Source: Nocardioides sp. L-11A (GTDB lineage Bacteria; Actinomycetota; Actinomycetes; Propionibacteriales; Nocardioidaceae). From it: a stretch of 64,000 nucleotides of DNA. How positions within the stretch are numbered: the stretch's first letter is position 1; the number at the start of each line of letters is the position of its first letter. The notes below the pieces were generated by a model. That model searched no databases. It saw only the letters and a list, made by a program, of their open reading frames with translations, and was not told where the DNA came from. A program made the translations under genes and the position numbers. Positions 9,577-17,936 of this stretch are shown in pieces. Location of the stretch: contig CP124680.1 of NCBI GenBank assembly GCA_029961745.1, positions 1,116,001-1,180,000 on the forward strand. The letters are read 5' to 3'.

Positions 9577-9599
9577 GCTGGAGGCACCTCTTCTTCAAC

Positions 9600-9605
9600 T
9601 ACGCT
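9600..9605 (+). promoter_or_regulatory. Possible -10 element for leaderless transcription of the DUF2200 gene
   Basis: TACGCT fits the TANNNT -10 pattern of actinobacterial housekeeping promoters and ends 7 bp before the GTG at 9613. No Shine-Dalgarno lies at the usual distance, so a leaderless transcript would explain the start. The 36-bp divergent gap leaves little room for anything else. Confidence 0.4.
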
Positions 9606-9612
9606 GCAGTAT

Positions 9613-9954
9613 GTGCACCGTATCTTCTCGACCAGCGTGGCATCGGTCTACTCCCACTACGTGACCAAGGTGGAGAAGAAGGGCCGGACCCGGGCCGAGC
9701 TCGACGAGGCGATCTGCTGGCTGACGGGCTTCTCGGAGACCGAGCTGCACGCCCATCTCGACGGCGGTACGACGTTCGAGGACTTCTTCGCCGACGCGCG
9801 ACTCACCCCCGCGGCGAGCCTGATCACCGGCGTGGTCTGCGGGGTCCGGGTCGAGGACGTCGAGGACCCGCTCATGCAGAAGATCCGCTACCTCGACAAG
9901 CTCGTCGACGAGCTCGCCCGCGGCAAGGCGATGGACAAGGTGCTGCGGGGCTGA
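9613..9954 (+). CDS. DUF2200 family protein
   Basis: The 113-residue product matches the DUF2200 family nearly end to end: [20 protein letters not shown], then [19 protein letters not shown], and the closing NGI-like and [20 protein letters not shown] segments. The family is widespread, small and cytoplasmic, and has no assigned biochemical role. The start is taken as GTG 9613 because the conserved HRIF follows directly; an ATG two bases earlier is out of frame. It has no ribosome-binding site close by and may be leaderless. It stands alone between divergent and convergent neighbours. Confidence 0.88.
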   Translation: MHRIFSTSVASVYSHYVTKVEKKGRTRAELDEAICWLTGFSETELHAHLDGGTTFEDFFADARLTPAASLITGVVCGVRVEDVEDPLMQKIRYLDKLVDELARGKAMDKVLRG

Positions 9955-9963
9955 TCGCGCTGC

Positions 9964-9990
9964 GGCCCTGCCCACCGCCTGGCCAGGGCC
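9964..9990. terminator. Possible bidirectional terminator between convergent genes
   Basis: GGCCCTG at 9964-9970 and CAGGGCC at 9984-9990 can form a 7-bp hairpin with a 13-base loop in the 38-bp gap between the convergent DUF2200 and secreted-protein genes. There is no T-run, as is common in very GC-rich genomes. Confidence 0.4.
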
Positions 9991-9992
9991 GG

Positions 9993-11009
9993 TCAGCTGG
10001 TGCAGGCGAGGTAGCTCGCCTCGACCGTGCGCTTCTTGCCGTTCTTCAGCAGAACGGTGGCGCCGAGGTCGGCGGCGGCGCTGTCGACCAGCGGCAGGGC
10101 GACGGCCCTGCCCTTCTTGAGCTTCTTGCCCTTGAGGGTCGCGGCCTTCTTGCCGTCGACGGTGAAGGTGACCTTGTCGATCTGCTTGATGCGCTTCTTC
10201 TTCGTGGTCAGCGTCGCCGTGCCGCTATGGGCTGCGCAGTTGCGCGTGCCCGGAAGCGCGACGTACTTGCCCGCCTTGCCGGACGGAGCCGCGCTGGTCG
10301 AGCCCGGGACCGCAAAGGTGATGGACGCCGTGCCGGAGGCGGAGGCGGAGGCATTGGTGTTCCTGCTCCCGCCGGCGTCCCCCTCGACATAGCCGCTGTA
10401 GGAGCCCGGGGGCAGGAGAACCGTGGTGGAGCCGCCGCCGTCGAGCGAGTGGCCGTAGAGATCGTGATAGGGGTCGCCGGTGTCGCTGTCGATGTAGGCC
10501 TCGATGTAGCCGGGTCCCTTGTGGTGGACGCTGAGGGTCGCCCAGAGCGCGACCGATGTAGTGAGCTCGAACCCGACCTCGACCCCGGACGTCGAGCGGA
10601 CGCTGCAGATGGAGGTGCCCTTGCTGGCGGTCGCGGTGATGGTGCCGGTGAAGCTGGTCGTGATCGACTTCGGCAGGCCGCCGGCGGTGGTCGCGGACGA
10701 CGTTGCCTGCAGAGTACTTGTGTTCGTCATGATGTCCGAGGGGTCGCCGTTGGCGGTGTACTGCGCGGTCGTGACGAGGCTAGTGGCGACGGGCGCGCCG
10801 TCCTCGCCCAGCGGCACGGCGGGCGTTGCCGGAGCGGCAGGGCCGGTGTTGGTGCACGCACCCGAATTGCTTGTGGACGCGTACGGATCGACGTCGAGTT
10901 GGGTGAAGACCGGAGCGGCCTGGGCCGGGGTGGGGGCGGCGAGCAGTGATCCGGCGGCGAGCGCGGCCGCCAGGCCGCCCGTGAGCACACGCGTGCGTAC
11001 GGGAGTCAT
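9993..11009 (-). CDS. Secreted protein of unknown function
   Basis: The 338-residue protein starts at ATG 11009 (GGAGAA 7 bp upstream) with a clear Sec signal, MTPVRTRVLTGGLAAALAAG ending at AQAAP. Longer upstream starts would bury this signal. The mature part is rich in Ser, Thr, Gly and Ala and lacks a recognisable enzyme motif. It has three cysteines, one at each end and one in the middle, and a lysine-rich C-terminal third (TTKKKRIKQIDKVTF, LKGKKLKKGRAVAL). The composition suggests a beta-rich extracellular protein. It is divergent to the alpha/beta hydrolase over a 227-bp gap. No function is proposed. Confidence 0.75.
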   Translation of the reverse strand: MTPVRTRVLTGGLAAALAAGSLLAAPTPAQAAPVFTQLDVDPYASTSNSGACTNTGPAAPATPAVPLGEDGAPVATSLVTTAQYTANGDPSDIMTNTSTLQATSSATTAGGLPKSITTSFTGTITATASKGTSICSVRSTSGVEVGFELTTSVALWATLSVHHKGPGYIEAYIDSDTGDPYHDLYGHSLDGGGSTTVLLPPGSYSGYVEGDAGGSRNTNASASASGTASITFAVPGSTSAAPSGKAGKYVALPGTRNCAAHSGTATLTTKKKRIKQIDKVTFTVDGKKAATLKGKKLKKGRAVALPLVDSAAADLGATVLLKNGKKRTVEASYLACTS

Positions 11010-11236
11010 CAGAGGTTCTCCTTGCTCGAGGAAGGGAAGGCACGCCCAATCCCCGTCGGGAGTGCCGACCTTCGACCCTAGTGACGCGGCAGCCGGAGGA
11101 CGCCGAGCTGGACGGTAAAGATTCCGCTGCATATGGGTGCTTGCCAACAGCTAGCACGTCCCATACTCTCGGTATCCGCAACTCCCGGTTGCACCTATCT
11201 ACCGCACCAGCGTCGGTGCGTGGAAGCGAGGTCGCG

Positions 11237-12049
11237 ATGCTTGCCCACGAACGGATCGGCTCGGGGGAGCCGCTCGTCCTGGTCCACGGGATCGGACACC
11301 GCCGCCAGGCGTGGTACCCGGTCGTCGACCGGCTGGCCCGCGAGCGTGAGGTCGTCCTGATCGACCTGCCCGGCCACGGTGAGTCGCCGGCGCTGGTGCC
11401 CGACGGCCGGCCGGTGCGCGACATCCTGCGCGACATCCTCGAGGACTTCTTCGTCGAGCAGGGGCTCGACCGTCCGCACATCGCCGGCAACTCCCTCGGC
11501 GGGCGGATCGCGCTGGAGGCGGCGGCGGACGACCTGGTCAGCAGTGCGACGACGCTGGCGCCCGCCGGCTTCTGGCGCAACAAGGTCGACTTCGCCTACA
11601 TCCGCGCGGTCTTCACGGTGCTGACCGGCGCGGCCACGCTGGCCCGGCCGGTGGCGCCCGCGATCCTGAGCACCGCCCCGGGCCGGGCCGCCGCCTTCGG
11701 CCTGCTGATGACCAGGGGCCACAAGCTGAGCCCGGACGCCGCCCTCGGCGACCTGCATGGCCTGGTCCACGCGCGGCCCGCGCTGGAGACGATCATCGAC
11801 GGCGGCTTCCCCTTCGACCGGCCGATCTCCCCGTCCATCCCGGTCACCGTCGCCTGGGGGACCCGCGACCTGGTGCTGCTGCCCTACCAGGCCGGCCGCG
11901 CCCGCCGGGCTCTCCCGGCCGCCGAGCACGTCACGCTGCCGAAGTGCGGCCATGTCCCGATGATCGATGACGTCGATCTGGTGGCCGACGTGCTGCTGAA
12001 GGGCTCGGGCCACCCACGGCTCGGCCGCACGGCGTACGACGTCGCCTGA
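11237..12049 (+). CDS. Alpha/beta-hydrolase fold protein
   Basis: The 270-residue product has the fold's landmarks: oxyanion-hole LVHGIGHRRQAW near residue 15, the nucleophile elbow GNSLGG (Ser near residue 87), an acid in VAWGTRDLVLLP and the catalytic His in PKCGHVPMID near the C-terminus. It probably hydrolyses an ester or related bond; the substrate is not evident. ATG 11237, with GAGG 6 bp upstream, fits better than frame-extending starts further upstream, which lack homology. It lies 16 bp before a hotdog-fold thioesterase gene, so the two may work together on acyl compounds. Confidence 0.85.
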   Translation: MLAHERIGSGEPLVLVHGIGHRRQAWYPVVDRLAREREVVLIDLPGHGESPALVPDGRPVRDILRDILEDFFVEQGLDRPHIAGNSLGGRIALEAAADDLVSSATTLAPAGFWRNKVDFAYIRAVFTVLTGAATLARPVAPAILSTAPGRAAAFGLLMTRGHKLSPDAALGDLHGLVHARPALETIIDGGFPFDRPISPSIPVTVAWGTRDLVLLPYQAGRARRALPAAEHVTLPKCGHVPMIDDVDLVADVLLKGSGHPRLGRTAYDVA

Positions 12050-12065
12050 CCGCTACCGTGGCGGC

Positions 12066-12506
12066 GTGACCACGCCTGCTGACCTGACGACCTACGTCCG
12101 CTCGATGATCCCGGTCCTCGACGCCATGGGCGTCGAGGTCGTCGAGGCCGGTCGCAACACCGTGGCGGCCCGGCTGCCGGCCGCACCCAACGTCAACCAC
12201 TTCGGTACGGCGTACGCAGGCTCGCTGTTCACCGTGGCGGAGGTCCTCGGCGGCCTCTACGCGAGCACCTCCCTCGTGCTCGAGGGAGCCGTGCCGCTGG
12301 TCAAGTCGCTCACCATCGACTTCCTCCGCCCGGCCACCACCGACGTGGTCTCCCGGGCGACACTGAGCGACGAGGTCATCGACCGAGTGCTCGCCGAGAC
12401 CGCCGAGCGCGGGAAGAGCGACTTCGAGCTGGTCACGGAGGTCACCGACGCCGAGGGCACGGTCGTCGCGCGGACCCGCGGGCGCTACCAGATGCGGCGG
12501 TTCTGA
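12066..12506 (+). CDS. Hotdog-fold thioesterase, YiiD-C/DUF4442-like
   Basis: The 146-residue protein resembles YiiD C-terminal and DUF4442 thioesterases. NHFGTAYAGSLFTVAEVLGG near residues 45-64 is the hotdog helix region, with the following beta strands (VKSLTIDFLRPAT, ELVTEVTDAEGTVVARTRGRY). Members hydrolyse acyl-CoA or acyl-carrier thioesters. It starts at GTG 12066, 16 bp after the alpha/beta hydrolase stop, so an operon is likely. Its end is followed within 15 bp by the predicted sigma-28 promoter of the sensor kinase. Confidence 0.8.
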   Translation: MTTPADLTTYVRSMIPVLDAMGVEVVEAGRNTVAARLPAAPNVNHFGTAYAGSLFTVAEVLGGLYASTSLVLEGAVPLVKSLTIDFLRPATTDVVSRATLSDEVIDRVLAETAERGKSDFELVTEVTDAEGTVVARTRGRYQMRRF

Positions 12507-12518
12507 GGTCCCGACTCC

Positions 12519-12545
12519 TCAGGACCCCGGTCCCGGTGCCGATAG
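12519..12545 (+). promoter_or_regulatory. Candidate sigma-28 (FliA) promoter for the GAF sensor kinase
   Basis: TCAG (12519-12522), a 15-bp spacer and GCCGATAG (12538-12545) match the motif found before the flagellar and chemotaxis operons of this window. It is the closest of the set to the classical sigma-28 GCCGATAA. The spacer also contains AGGACCCCGGTCCC (12521-12534), a palindrome with the half-site spacing of DosR boxes. Confidence 0.6.
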
Positions 12546-12625
12546 GCATCACGCGCCTCGCAGCGAGCAAAGTAAAGGGATAGCCTGGGGCGTCAGCGGT
12601 CGCTGTGGGAGGGGATCGACGCCGG

Positions 12626-14194
12626 ATGGACCTGGAGCTGCCGACCGAGGCGCGGGCACTGCTGGACGCGGTGGTCGCCATCGGGTCCGACCTCGACCTG
12701 CGCGGTGTCCTCAGCCGCATCGTCGAGGCGTCCTGCCAGCTCACCGACGCCGAGTACGGCGTCCTGGGGATCGTCGACGACGAGGGCGCCTTCATCGACC
12801 TGGTGCCCAACGCCGAGGCGGGGCAGCAGTTCGACCAGGTCGGGATGATGCCGAAGGGGCACGGGCTGCTGGGGCTGGTGCCGCGCGAGCGGCGCTCGAT
12901 CCGGGTCGACCACGTGGCCGAGCATCCGGTGTCGTCCGGCACCTTCCCCGGCAGCCACCCGGTCATCGACCGCTTCCTCGGGGCGCCGGTGCTGGTCGGC
13001 GAGCGCGCGTTCGGGCATCTCTACCTCGGCAACAAGCGCGGTGGCGCGGAGTTCACAGCCACCGACCAGGCGCTGGTCGAGGCCCTCGCCCGAGCCGCCG
13101 GCGTGATGATCGAGAACGCCCGCACCTACGAGCAGGTCGAGTGGCGGCGGCGCTGGCTCGCCGCGACGGGCGAGGTCGGCCGTGACCTCACCGGGACCTC
13201 GAGCGCCGAGGAGGCGCTCGACGAGCTCGTCGTGTCCCTGCGCGACCTGTGCGGGGCGCGGCTGGTCGCCTACGTGCGGGTCGCCGGCGGCCTGCTCGAG
13301 ATCCGGCAGACAGCGGGCGACTCCGAGGCGGCCGCCCCCGTGGTCGACCGGTACGCCGACCAGATCCGCGACGTCACGGCCACCCGGGTGCCCGAGCGGC
13401 TGCCGGAGGGCAGCGGCCGCACGACGCTCGTCGTACCGGTCGACACCCGGCTCGACGGGCCCGGCGCCATCCTGGTGGAGCACGCCGAGGAGACCCCGTC
13501 GCTGCGCGACATCATGCTCGACCTGGTCACCGTGACGGCCTCCCAGCTCGGCCTCATCCTCGACCGGCGGCAGGCGCTGCGCGAGCGCGCGCAGCTGCTC
13601 GTCGCCCGCGACCGCGACCGGATCGCCCGCGACCTGCACGACCTCGTCATCCAGCGCCTGTTCGCCACCGGCATGCAGCTGCAGGGTGCGCGCGACCTCG
13701 ACACCGCCGAGCTGCGGGCCCGGGTCGACGGCACCGTCGCGGAGCTCGACGGGGCGATCAAGGAGCTGCGGTCGGTGATCTTCGAGCTCGGCACCGGCTC
13801 GGGCCGGTCGCTGCTGGAGGACGTCCGCGCGCTGCTGGGCGAGTACGCCGGCGTACTGGGCTTCCAGCCGCTGCTGCGGCTGCAGGGGCCGGTCGACCGG
13901 GCGCTCGCCCCCGAGGCTGGCGGACACGTCCTGGGCACCCTGCGCGAGGCGCTCTCCAATGTCGCCCGGCATGCGCGCGCGAGCTCGGCGAGCGTCGAGC
14001 TGACTGCCTCCTCGGCGTGGTTCCGGCTCCGGGTCGTCGACGACGGCGCCGGCTTCGACCCGGCCGACGTGGCGGCCGGCAACGGCACCGTCAACCTCCG
14101 CAGCCGTGCCGAGGACCTCGGCGGTCACCTGCTGGTGACCTCGGCCCCCGGCGCGGGCACCACCCTGGAATGGGTCATTCCGGCGGTCGGCTGA
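12626..14194 (+). CDS. DevS/DosS-like two-GAF sensor histidine kinase
   Basis: The 522-residue kinase has two GAF domains (about 15-160 and 170-320), then a HisKA_3 dimerisation helix with RIARDLHDLVIQRLFATGMQ (phospho-acceptor His near 338) and a HATPase domain (REALSNVARHARA, VVDDGAGFDP, GHLLVTSAPGAGT). This is the architecture of mycobacterial DevS/DosS, which sense redox, oxygen or NO through haem in the first GAF. A haem-ligand histidine cannot be confirmed by eye. ATG 12626 follows GGAGGGG; GTG 12605 is possible. No regulator gene is adjacent. The DevR-like regulator at 54995-55693 is the obvious partner in this window. A sigma-28-type promoter lies upstream. Its 3' end overlaps the convergent gene at 14175 by 20 bp. 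Confidence 0.9.
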   Translation: MDLELPTEARALLDAVVAIGSDLDLRGVLSRIVEASCQLTDAEYGVLGIVDDEGAFIDLVPNAEAGQQFDQVGMMPKGHGLLGLVPRERRSIRVDHVAEHPVSSGTFPGSHPVIDRFLGAPVLVGERAFGHLYLGNKRGGAEFTATDQALVEALARAAGVMIENARTYEQVEWRRRWLAATGEVGRDLTGTSSAEEALDELVVSLRDLCGARLVAYVRVAGGLLEIRQTAGDSEAAAPVVDRYADQIRDVTATRVPERLPEGSGRTTLVVPVDTRLDGPGAILVEHAEETPSLRDIMLDLVTVTASQLGLILDRRQALRERAQLLVARDRDRIARDLHDLVIQRLFATGMQLQGARDLDTAELRARVDGTVAELDGAIKELRSVIFELGTGSGRSLLEDVRALLGEYAGVLGFQPLLRLQGPVDRALAPEAGGHVLGTLREALSNVARHARASSASVELTASSAWFRLRVVDDGAGFDPADVAAGNGTVNLRSRAEDLGGHLLVTSAPGAGTTLEWVIPAVG

Positions 14195-14507
14195 ACCCCT
14201 CGGCCTCGACCAGCTCGGTCTCCGCGGCCGTGGCGATCCCGGGGACGTCCGGGCCCCCCGCCGTGGCCTGCGGGTCGCTCTCCGTCCGGACCGGGTCCGG
14301 CGCGACCACCGCGGTCGGCTCCGGCGCCGGGCCCGCCAGCAGCGGCCACAGGGTGCGCACCAGCAGGGCGGCCGCCGTGGCGCCCACCATCACCACGAGC
14401 AGCCGGGTCAGCGCCTCGTCGAGGGTCAGCTCGCCCTGGGCGGCGAGGACGGCGACGGGTGAGGCGAGGAGGGCGGCGAGCACGCACACCCGCAGGTCGA
14501 ACATCAT
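14175..14507 (-). CDS. Small membrane protein translationally coupled to flhA
   Basis: The 110-residue protein starts at ATG 14507, 2 bp after the flhA stop, and has two hydrophobic segments (LRVCVLAALLASPVAVLAAQ at 5-23 and LLVVMVGATAAALLVRTLWP near 36-55) followed by a Pro/Glu/Ala-rich hydrophilic tail. No known family is recognised. The tight coupling to flhA suggests a part in flagellar export or membrane assembly, but that is inferred from position only. It is the last gene of the flagellar run and meets the sensor kinase gene tail to tail with a 20-bp overlap. Confidence 0.7.
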   Translation of the reverse strand: MMFDLRVCVLAALLASPVAVLAAQGELTLDEALTRLLVVMVGATAAALLVRTLWPLLAGPAPEPTAVVAPDPVRTESDPQATAGGPDVPGIATAAETELVEAEGFSRPPE

Positions 14508-14509
14508 GG

Positions 14510-16579
14510 TCAGACTCCAGCTTCCAGTGCGGGCCGGGCGCCGGTGGCCGACACCACGGCCACCGAGCGGATCTCGTGGGCCGCCCCGAGCTCGGCGTAC
14601 GAGAAGACGGGGAGGCGCTCGACGGTGGGCGCGACGAGACGGCGTACGGCGGCCCGGAGCGCGGGCGCGCAGACCAGGACCGGGCGTACGTCGGTGTTCT
14701 CGGCCGCCTGTGTCGCCTGGGCCAGGCCGAGCAGCACCTGCTGCGCGGCGTCGGGGTCGAGGACGACGACCGCGCCCTGCTCGGTGGGCCGCAGGCCCTC
14801 GAGCATCTGCTGCTCCAGCAGCGGGTCGAAGCTGATGGCGTGCAGCACGCCGTCGGTGACGTACGGCGCCGCGAGGGCGGGCTCGAGCGCGGCACGGGCC
14901 GCCTCGACCAGGCCGTCGAGGTCCTTGGCCACCGCGGCGCGCACGGAGAGCGCCTCGAAGATCCGGACCAGGTCGCGGATCGGGATCCGCTCCTCCAGCA
15001 GGGCGCGCAGCACCCGCTGGACCTCGCCCAGTGGGAGCTGGGTCGGGGTGAGCTCCTCGATGACGACCGGGTGGGTGCGCTTGACCACGTCGGTGAGCAG
15101 CCGGACGTCCTCGCGGCCGAGCAGCCGGCTCGCGTGCCGGTGCACGATCTCGGCGAGGTGGGTGGTGACCACCGAGGCGCGATCGACGACGGTCGCTCCG
15201 CCGATCTCGGCCTGGTGCCGCAGCTCGGCGGGGATCCACTTGGCGTCCAGCCCGAACACCGGCTCCCGGGTCGGGGTGCCCGGCAGTGAGCCCAGGAACT
15301 CGCCGATGGCCAGCACCGTGCCCCGCGGCGCCTCGCCCCGGGCCACCTCGGCGCCGTACAGGGTGATGGCATAGGTGTTCGCCGGCAGCTCGAGGTTGTC
15401 GCGGGTGCGGACCGGAGGGATCACGATGCCGAGCTCGCCGGCCACCTTGCGGCGCAGCGCCTTGACCCGGTCGAGCAGGTCGCCGCCGGTGCGGCTGTCC
15501 ACGAGGTCGATCAGGTCCGCCGAGAGCTCCAGGCCGAGCGGGTCGACCCGGATCTCGGCCACCAGCGCCTCGGGGGTGTCGGGGGTCGCGACCAGCTCGC
15601 CGGCGGCCGCGTCGGCGTCGGTGCCCGCCGCCCCGGCGCCGGCGGACTCGTCGATCCGGCTGGCGCCCAGCAGCATCAGGCCACCGGCCACGAGGAACGG
15701 CAGCTTCGGCAGGCCGGGGATCACGCACAGCGCCAGCGCGCCGAAGCCCGCGACCCGCAGCGGCATCTTGCGCTGGAAGACCTGGCCGACGATGTCGGAG
15801 CCCATGTCGGAGTCGGCCACCGACCGGGTCACGATCAGACCGGTCGCGACGCTGAGGAGGAGGGCGGGGATCTGCGAGACCAGGCCGTCGCCGACCGAGA
15901 GCAGCGAGTAGGTGTTGATCGCCTCGCCGAACGGCATGCCGTACTGCGCCACGCCGATCGCGAAGCCGCCCAGCAGGTTGACCAGGGTGATCACGATCGC
16001 GGCGATCGCGTCGCCCTTGACGAACTTGGACGCGCCGTCCATCGCGCCGTGGAAGTCCGCCTCCGCGTGCACCTCGGCACGCCGCCGCCGGGCCTCCTCC
16101 TCGTCGATGAGCCCCGAGTTCAGGTCGGCGTCGATCGCCATCTGCTTGCCCGGCATGGCGTCGAGCGTGAACCGCGCACCGACCTCGGCCACGCGTCCGG
16201 CGCCGTTGGTGATCACGACGAACTGGATGACGAGCAGGATCGCGAACACGATCAGCCCGACGATGAGCGAGCCGCCGACGACGAAGTGGCCGAAGGTGTC
16301 GATCACCTTGCCGGCGTACCCGTCGAGCAGTACCAGCCGGGTCGCGCTGACGTTGAGGGCCAGCCGGAACAGCGTCATCACCAGGATCACCGAGGGGAAG
16401 GCGGCGAACTCCAGCGGCTTGTGGATGAACATGGCCACCATCAGCACCAGCAGGGCACCGGTGATGTTGAGCGCGATCATCAGGTCGAGCACCATCGCCG
16501 GCAGTGGCACGACCAGCATGACGACGATCAGCACGATGCCCAGCGGGACACCGAGCCGCGTCAGCGACTTCACGGACAT
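14510..16579 (-). CDS. flhA: Flagellar export apparatus protein FlhA
   Basis: At 689 residues this is full-length FlhA, the core of the flagellar type III export gate. Eight N-terminal membrane segments surround the FHIPEP-family signature region (DAMPGKQMAIDADLNSGLID near 150), and the cytoplasmic domain (about 350-689) carries the substrate/chaperone-docking region. It uses the proton motive force to unfold and export rod, hook and filament subunits. It starts with ATG 16579, 216 bp after flhB; the gap holds a palindromic repeat, so flhA might have its own promoter or be reached by read-through from flhB. Confidence 0.97.
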   Translation of the reverse strand: MSVKSLTRLGVPLGIVLIVVMLVVPLPAMVLDLMIALNITGALLVLMVAMFIHKPLEFAAFPSVILVMTLFRLALNVSATRLVLLDGYAGKVIDTFGHFVVGGSLIVGLIVFAILLVIQFVVITNGAGRVAEVGARFTLDAMPGKQMAIDADLNSGLIDEEEARRRRAEVHAEADFHGAMDGASKFVKGDAIAAIVITLVNLLGGFAIGVAQYGMPFGEAINTYSLLSVGDGLVSQIPALLLSVATGLIVTRSVADSDMGSDIVGQVFQRKMPLRVAGFGALALCVIPGLPKLPFLVAGGLMLLGASRIDESAGAGAAGTDADAAAGELVATPDTPEALVAEIRVDPLGLELSADLIDLVDSRTGGDLLDRVKALRRKVAGELGIVIPPVRTRDNLELPANTYAITLYGAEVARGEAPRGTVLAIGEFLGSLPGTPTREPVFGLDAKWIPAELRHQAEIGGATVVDRASVVTTHLAEIVHRHASRLLGREDVRLLTDVVKRTHPVVIEELTPTQLPLGEVQRVLRALLEERIPIRDLVRIFEALSVRAAVAKDLDGLVEAARAALEPALAAPYVTDGVLHAISFDPLLEQQMLEGLRPTEQGAVVVLDPDAAQQVLLGLAQATQAAENTDVRPVLVCAPALRAAVRRLVAPTVERLPVFSYAELGAAHEIRSVAVVSATGARPALEAGV

Positions 16580-16700
16580 GCGGTGGCTACAGCCTCTCGA
16601 CCGGGCGCGCCGTCCGTGGCACTGCGGGGTGGCGCCGTCCTGGCGTCGGTGACCTCATCGGCCGCCCGCTCCTGTGGATGAGGGGTTGACGGGCTGCATG

Positions 16701-16786
16701 AACAACCGGTCGACCGGTGAAACTGGCACTTGTCGGGCGTTGCAACGCCCGACAAGCGAGGGAATCACCGGTCGACCGGCGATTCC
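16701..16786. repeat. Composite palindromic repeat between flhB and flhA (intact copy)
   Basis: The 216-bp gap at 16580-16795 contains three palindromes in a row. ACCGGTCGACCGGT lies at 16705-16718. A perfect 28-bp palindrome at 16729-16756 runs from CTTGTCGGGCGTTG to its complement. A 26-bp palindrome with one mismatch at 16761-16786 is centred on CCGGTCGACCGG. The reverse complement of the last two blocks recurs at 53611-53663, where an IS30-type element has split it. It resembles a REP-like element and could also act as a structured spacer or terminator. Confidence 0.8.
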
Positions 16787-16795
16787 TGCAGCGCC

Positions 16796-17932
16796 TCATC
16801 CCGCAGCCGCTCGCCGCCGGCGGGAGCGGGCGAGCACCTCGGGCAGGTCCCCGGTACGCCGAGGGGTGCGGTGCTCGCCGCCGTGCTGGCCGGCACTGCG
16901 GCGACTGAGCACGAACGCCAGCACCTGGGCCACTGCGGCCCACAGCTCCCGGGGGATCTCCTGGCCGACCTGGCAGTGGCGGTAGAGCGCCCGGGCGAGC
17001 GGCACGTCCTGGACCAGTGGCACCCGCTCCGCGGCGGCCACCTCCCGGATCCGGGCGGCGATGGCCCCGGCGCCCCTGGCGATCACCCGGGGGGCGCCCC
17101 GATCCGGGTCGTAGCGCAGCGCGACGGCCACGTGCGTCGGATTCACCAGCAGCACGTCGGCGGTCGCGACGTCGGCGATCATCCGGTTGCGGGCGGCGGC
17201 CATCTGCCGGGCCCGGATGGCGCCCTTGACCAGCGGGTCGCCCTCGGCCTGCTTGTGCTCCTGCTTGATCTCGCTGTGGCTCATCCGTAGCTGCTTGCCG
17301 ATCCGCCGTCGCATCATGGCGTAGTCGGCCGCGGCCATGACCAGTCCGGCGATGGCGACGGTGAGCAGGAGGCGGGAGACCTCGGCGCTGACCTGGTGGA
17401 GGACGACCTGGATCGGGAGCAGCCCGCCCACCAGCGGCATCATCGCCTTGACCGCGCCCCAGGCGAGGAAGGCGACCACCGTGCTCTTGACCAGGACCTT
17501 CGCGCCCTCCCAGAAGGCGTGCGGGCCGAGGATCCGCTTCGCGCCCTGGATCGGGTTGAGCTTCTTGGCGTCCGGCTTGGCCAGCTTCGGCGCGAGGTAG
17601 AAGCCGCCCTGGGCCAGCGCGGAGACGACGCCGATGACCAGCACCATCGAGCCGAGGACGACGAGACTGACCAGGATGTGGCGGCCCGCGGCGGCGAGCA
17701 GGGTCAGCGCGAGCGACACCGACGGGTCCTCGGCCGAGCGCAGCGCGGTGGCCATCATGGTGCGCAGCGCGTCGAGCTCGTGGTCGAGCAGCGGCCCCAT
17801 CGCGAGACCGACGACGAGCAGGCCGAGCCACCCGCCGAGCTCGGGGGTGCGCGGGACCTGGCCCTCCTTGCGGCCCTCCTTCTTCCGCTTGGGGGTGGGC
17901 TTCTCGGTCTTCTCCTCGCTGCTGGCGGCCAC
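16796..17932 (-). CDS. flhB: Flagellar export switch protein FlhB
   Basis: The 378-residue FlhB begins with the typical EEKTEKPTPKRKKEGRKEGQ segment, has four membrane helices over about 35-205, and carries the autocleavage motif NPTH at 264-267, very near the position in Salmonella. Self-cleavage between N264 and P265 switches export from rod/hook to filament substrates. GTG 17932 starts 4 bp after the fliR stop and agrees with the conserved N-terminus; further upstream starts would lie inside fliR. The C-terminal 50 residues are basic and species-specific. Confidence 0.97.
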   Translation of the reverse strand: MAASSEEKTEKPTPKRKKEGRKEGQVPRTPELGGWLGLLVVGLAMGPLLDHELDALRTMMATALRSAEDPSVSLALTLLAAAGRHILVSLVVLGSMVLVIGVVSALAQGGFYLAPKLAKPDAKKLNPIQGAKRILGPHAFWEGAKVLVKSTVVAFLAWGAVKAMMPLVGGLLPIQVVLHQVSAEVSRLLLTVAIAGLVMAAADYAMMRRRIGKQLRMSHSEIKQEHKQAEGDPLVKGAIRARQMAAARNRMIADVATADVLLVNPTHVAVALRYDPDRGAPRVIARGAGAIAARIREVAAAERVPLVQDVPLARALYRHCQVGQEIPRELWAAVAQVLAFVLSRRSAGQHGGEHRTPRRTGDLPEVLARSRRRRAAAG

Positions 17933-17936
17933 GACG

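Noticed and set aside
5783..9598. A 1271-codon minus-strand open frame across phoD and the MFS gene
   Set aside because: It is an alternative frame of two well-supported genes; its product is Arg/Pro/Ala-rich without domains, as expected from shifted reading of GC-rich DNA.
13249..14835. A 528-codon plus-strand frame over the kinase and flhA
   Set aside because: Shadow of the kinase frame; Arg/Pro-rich and no domains.
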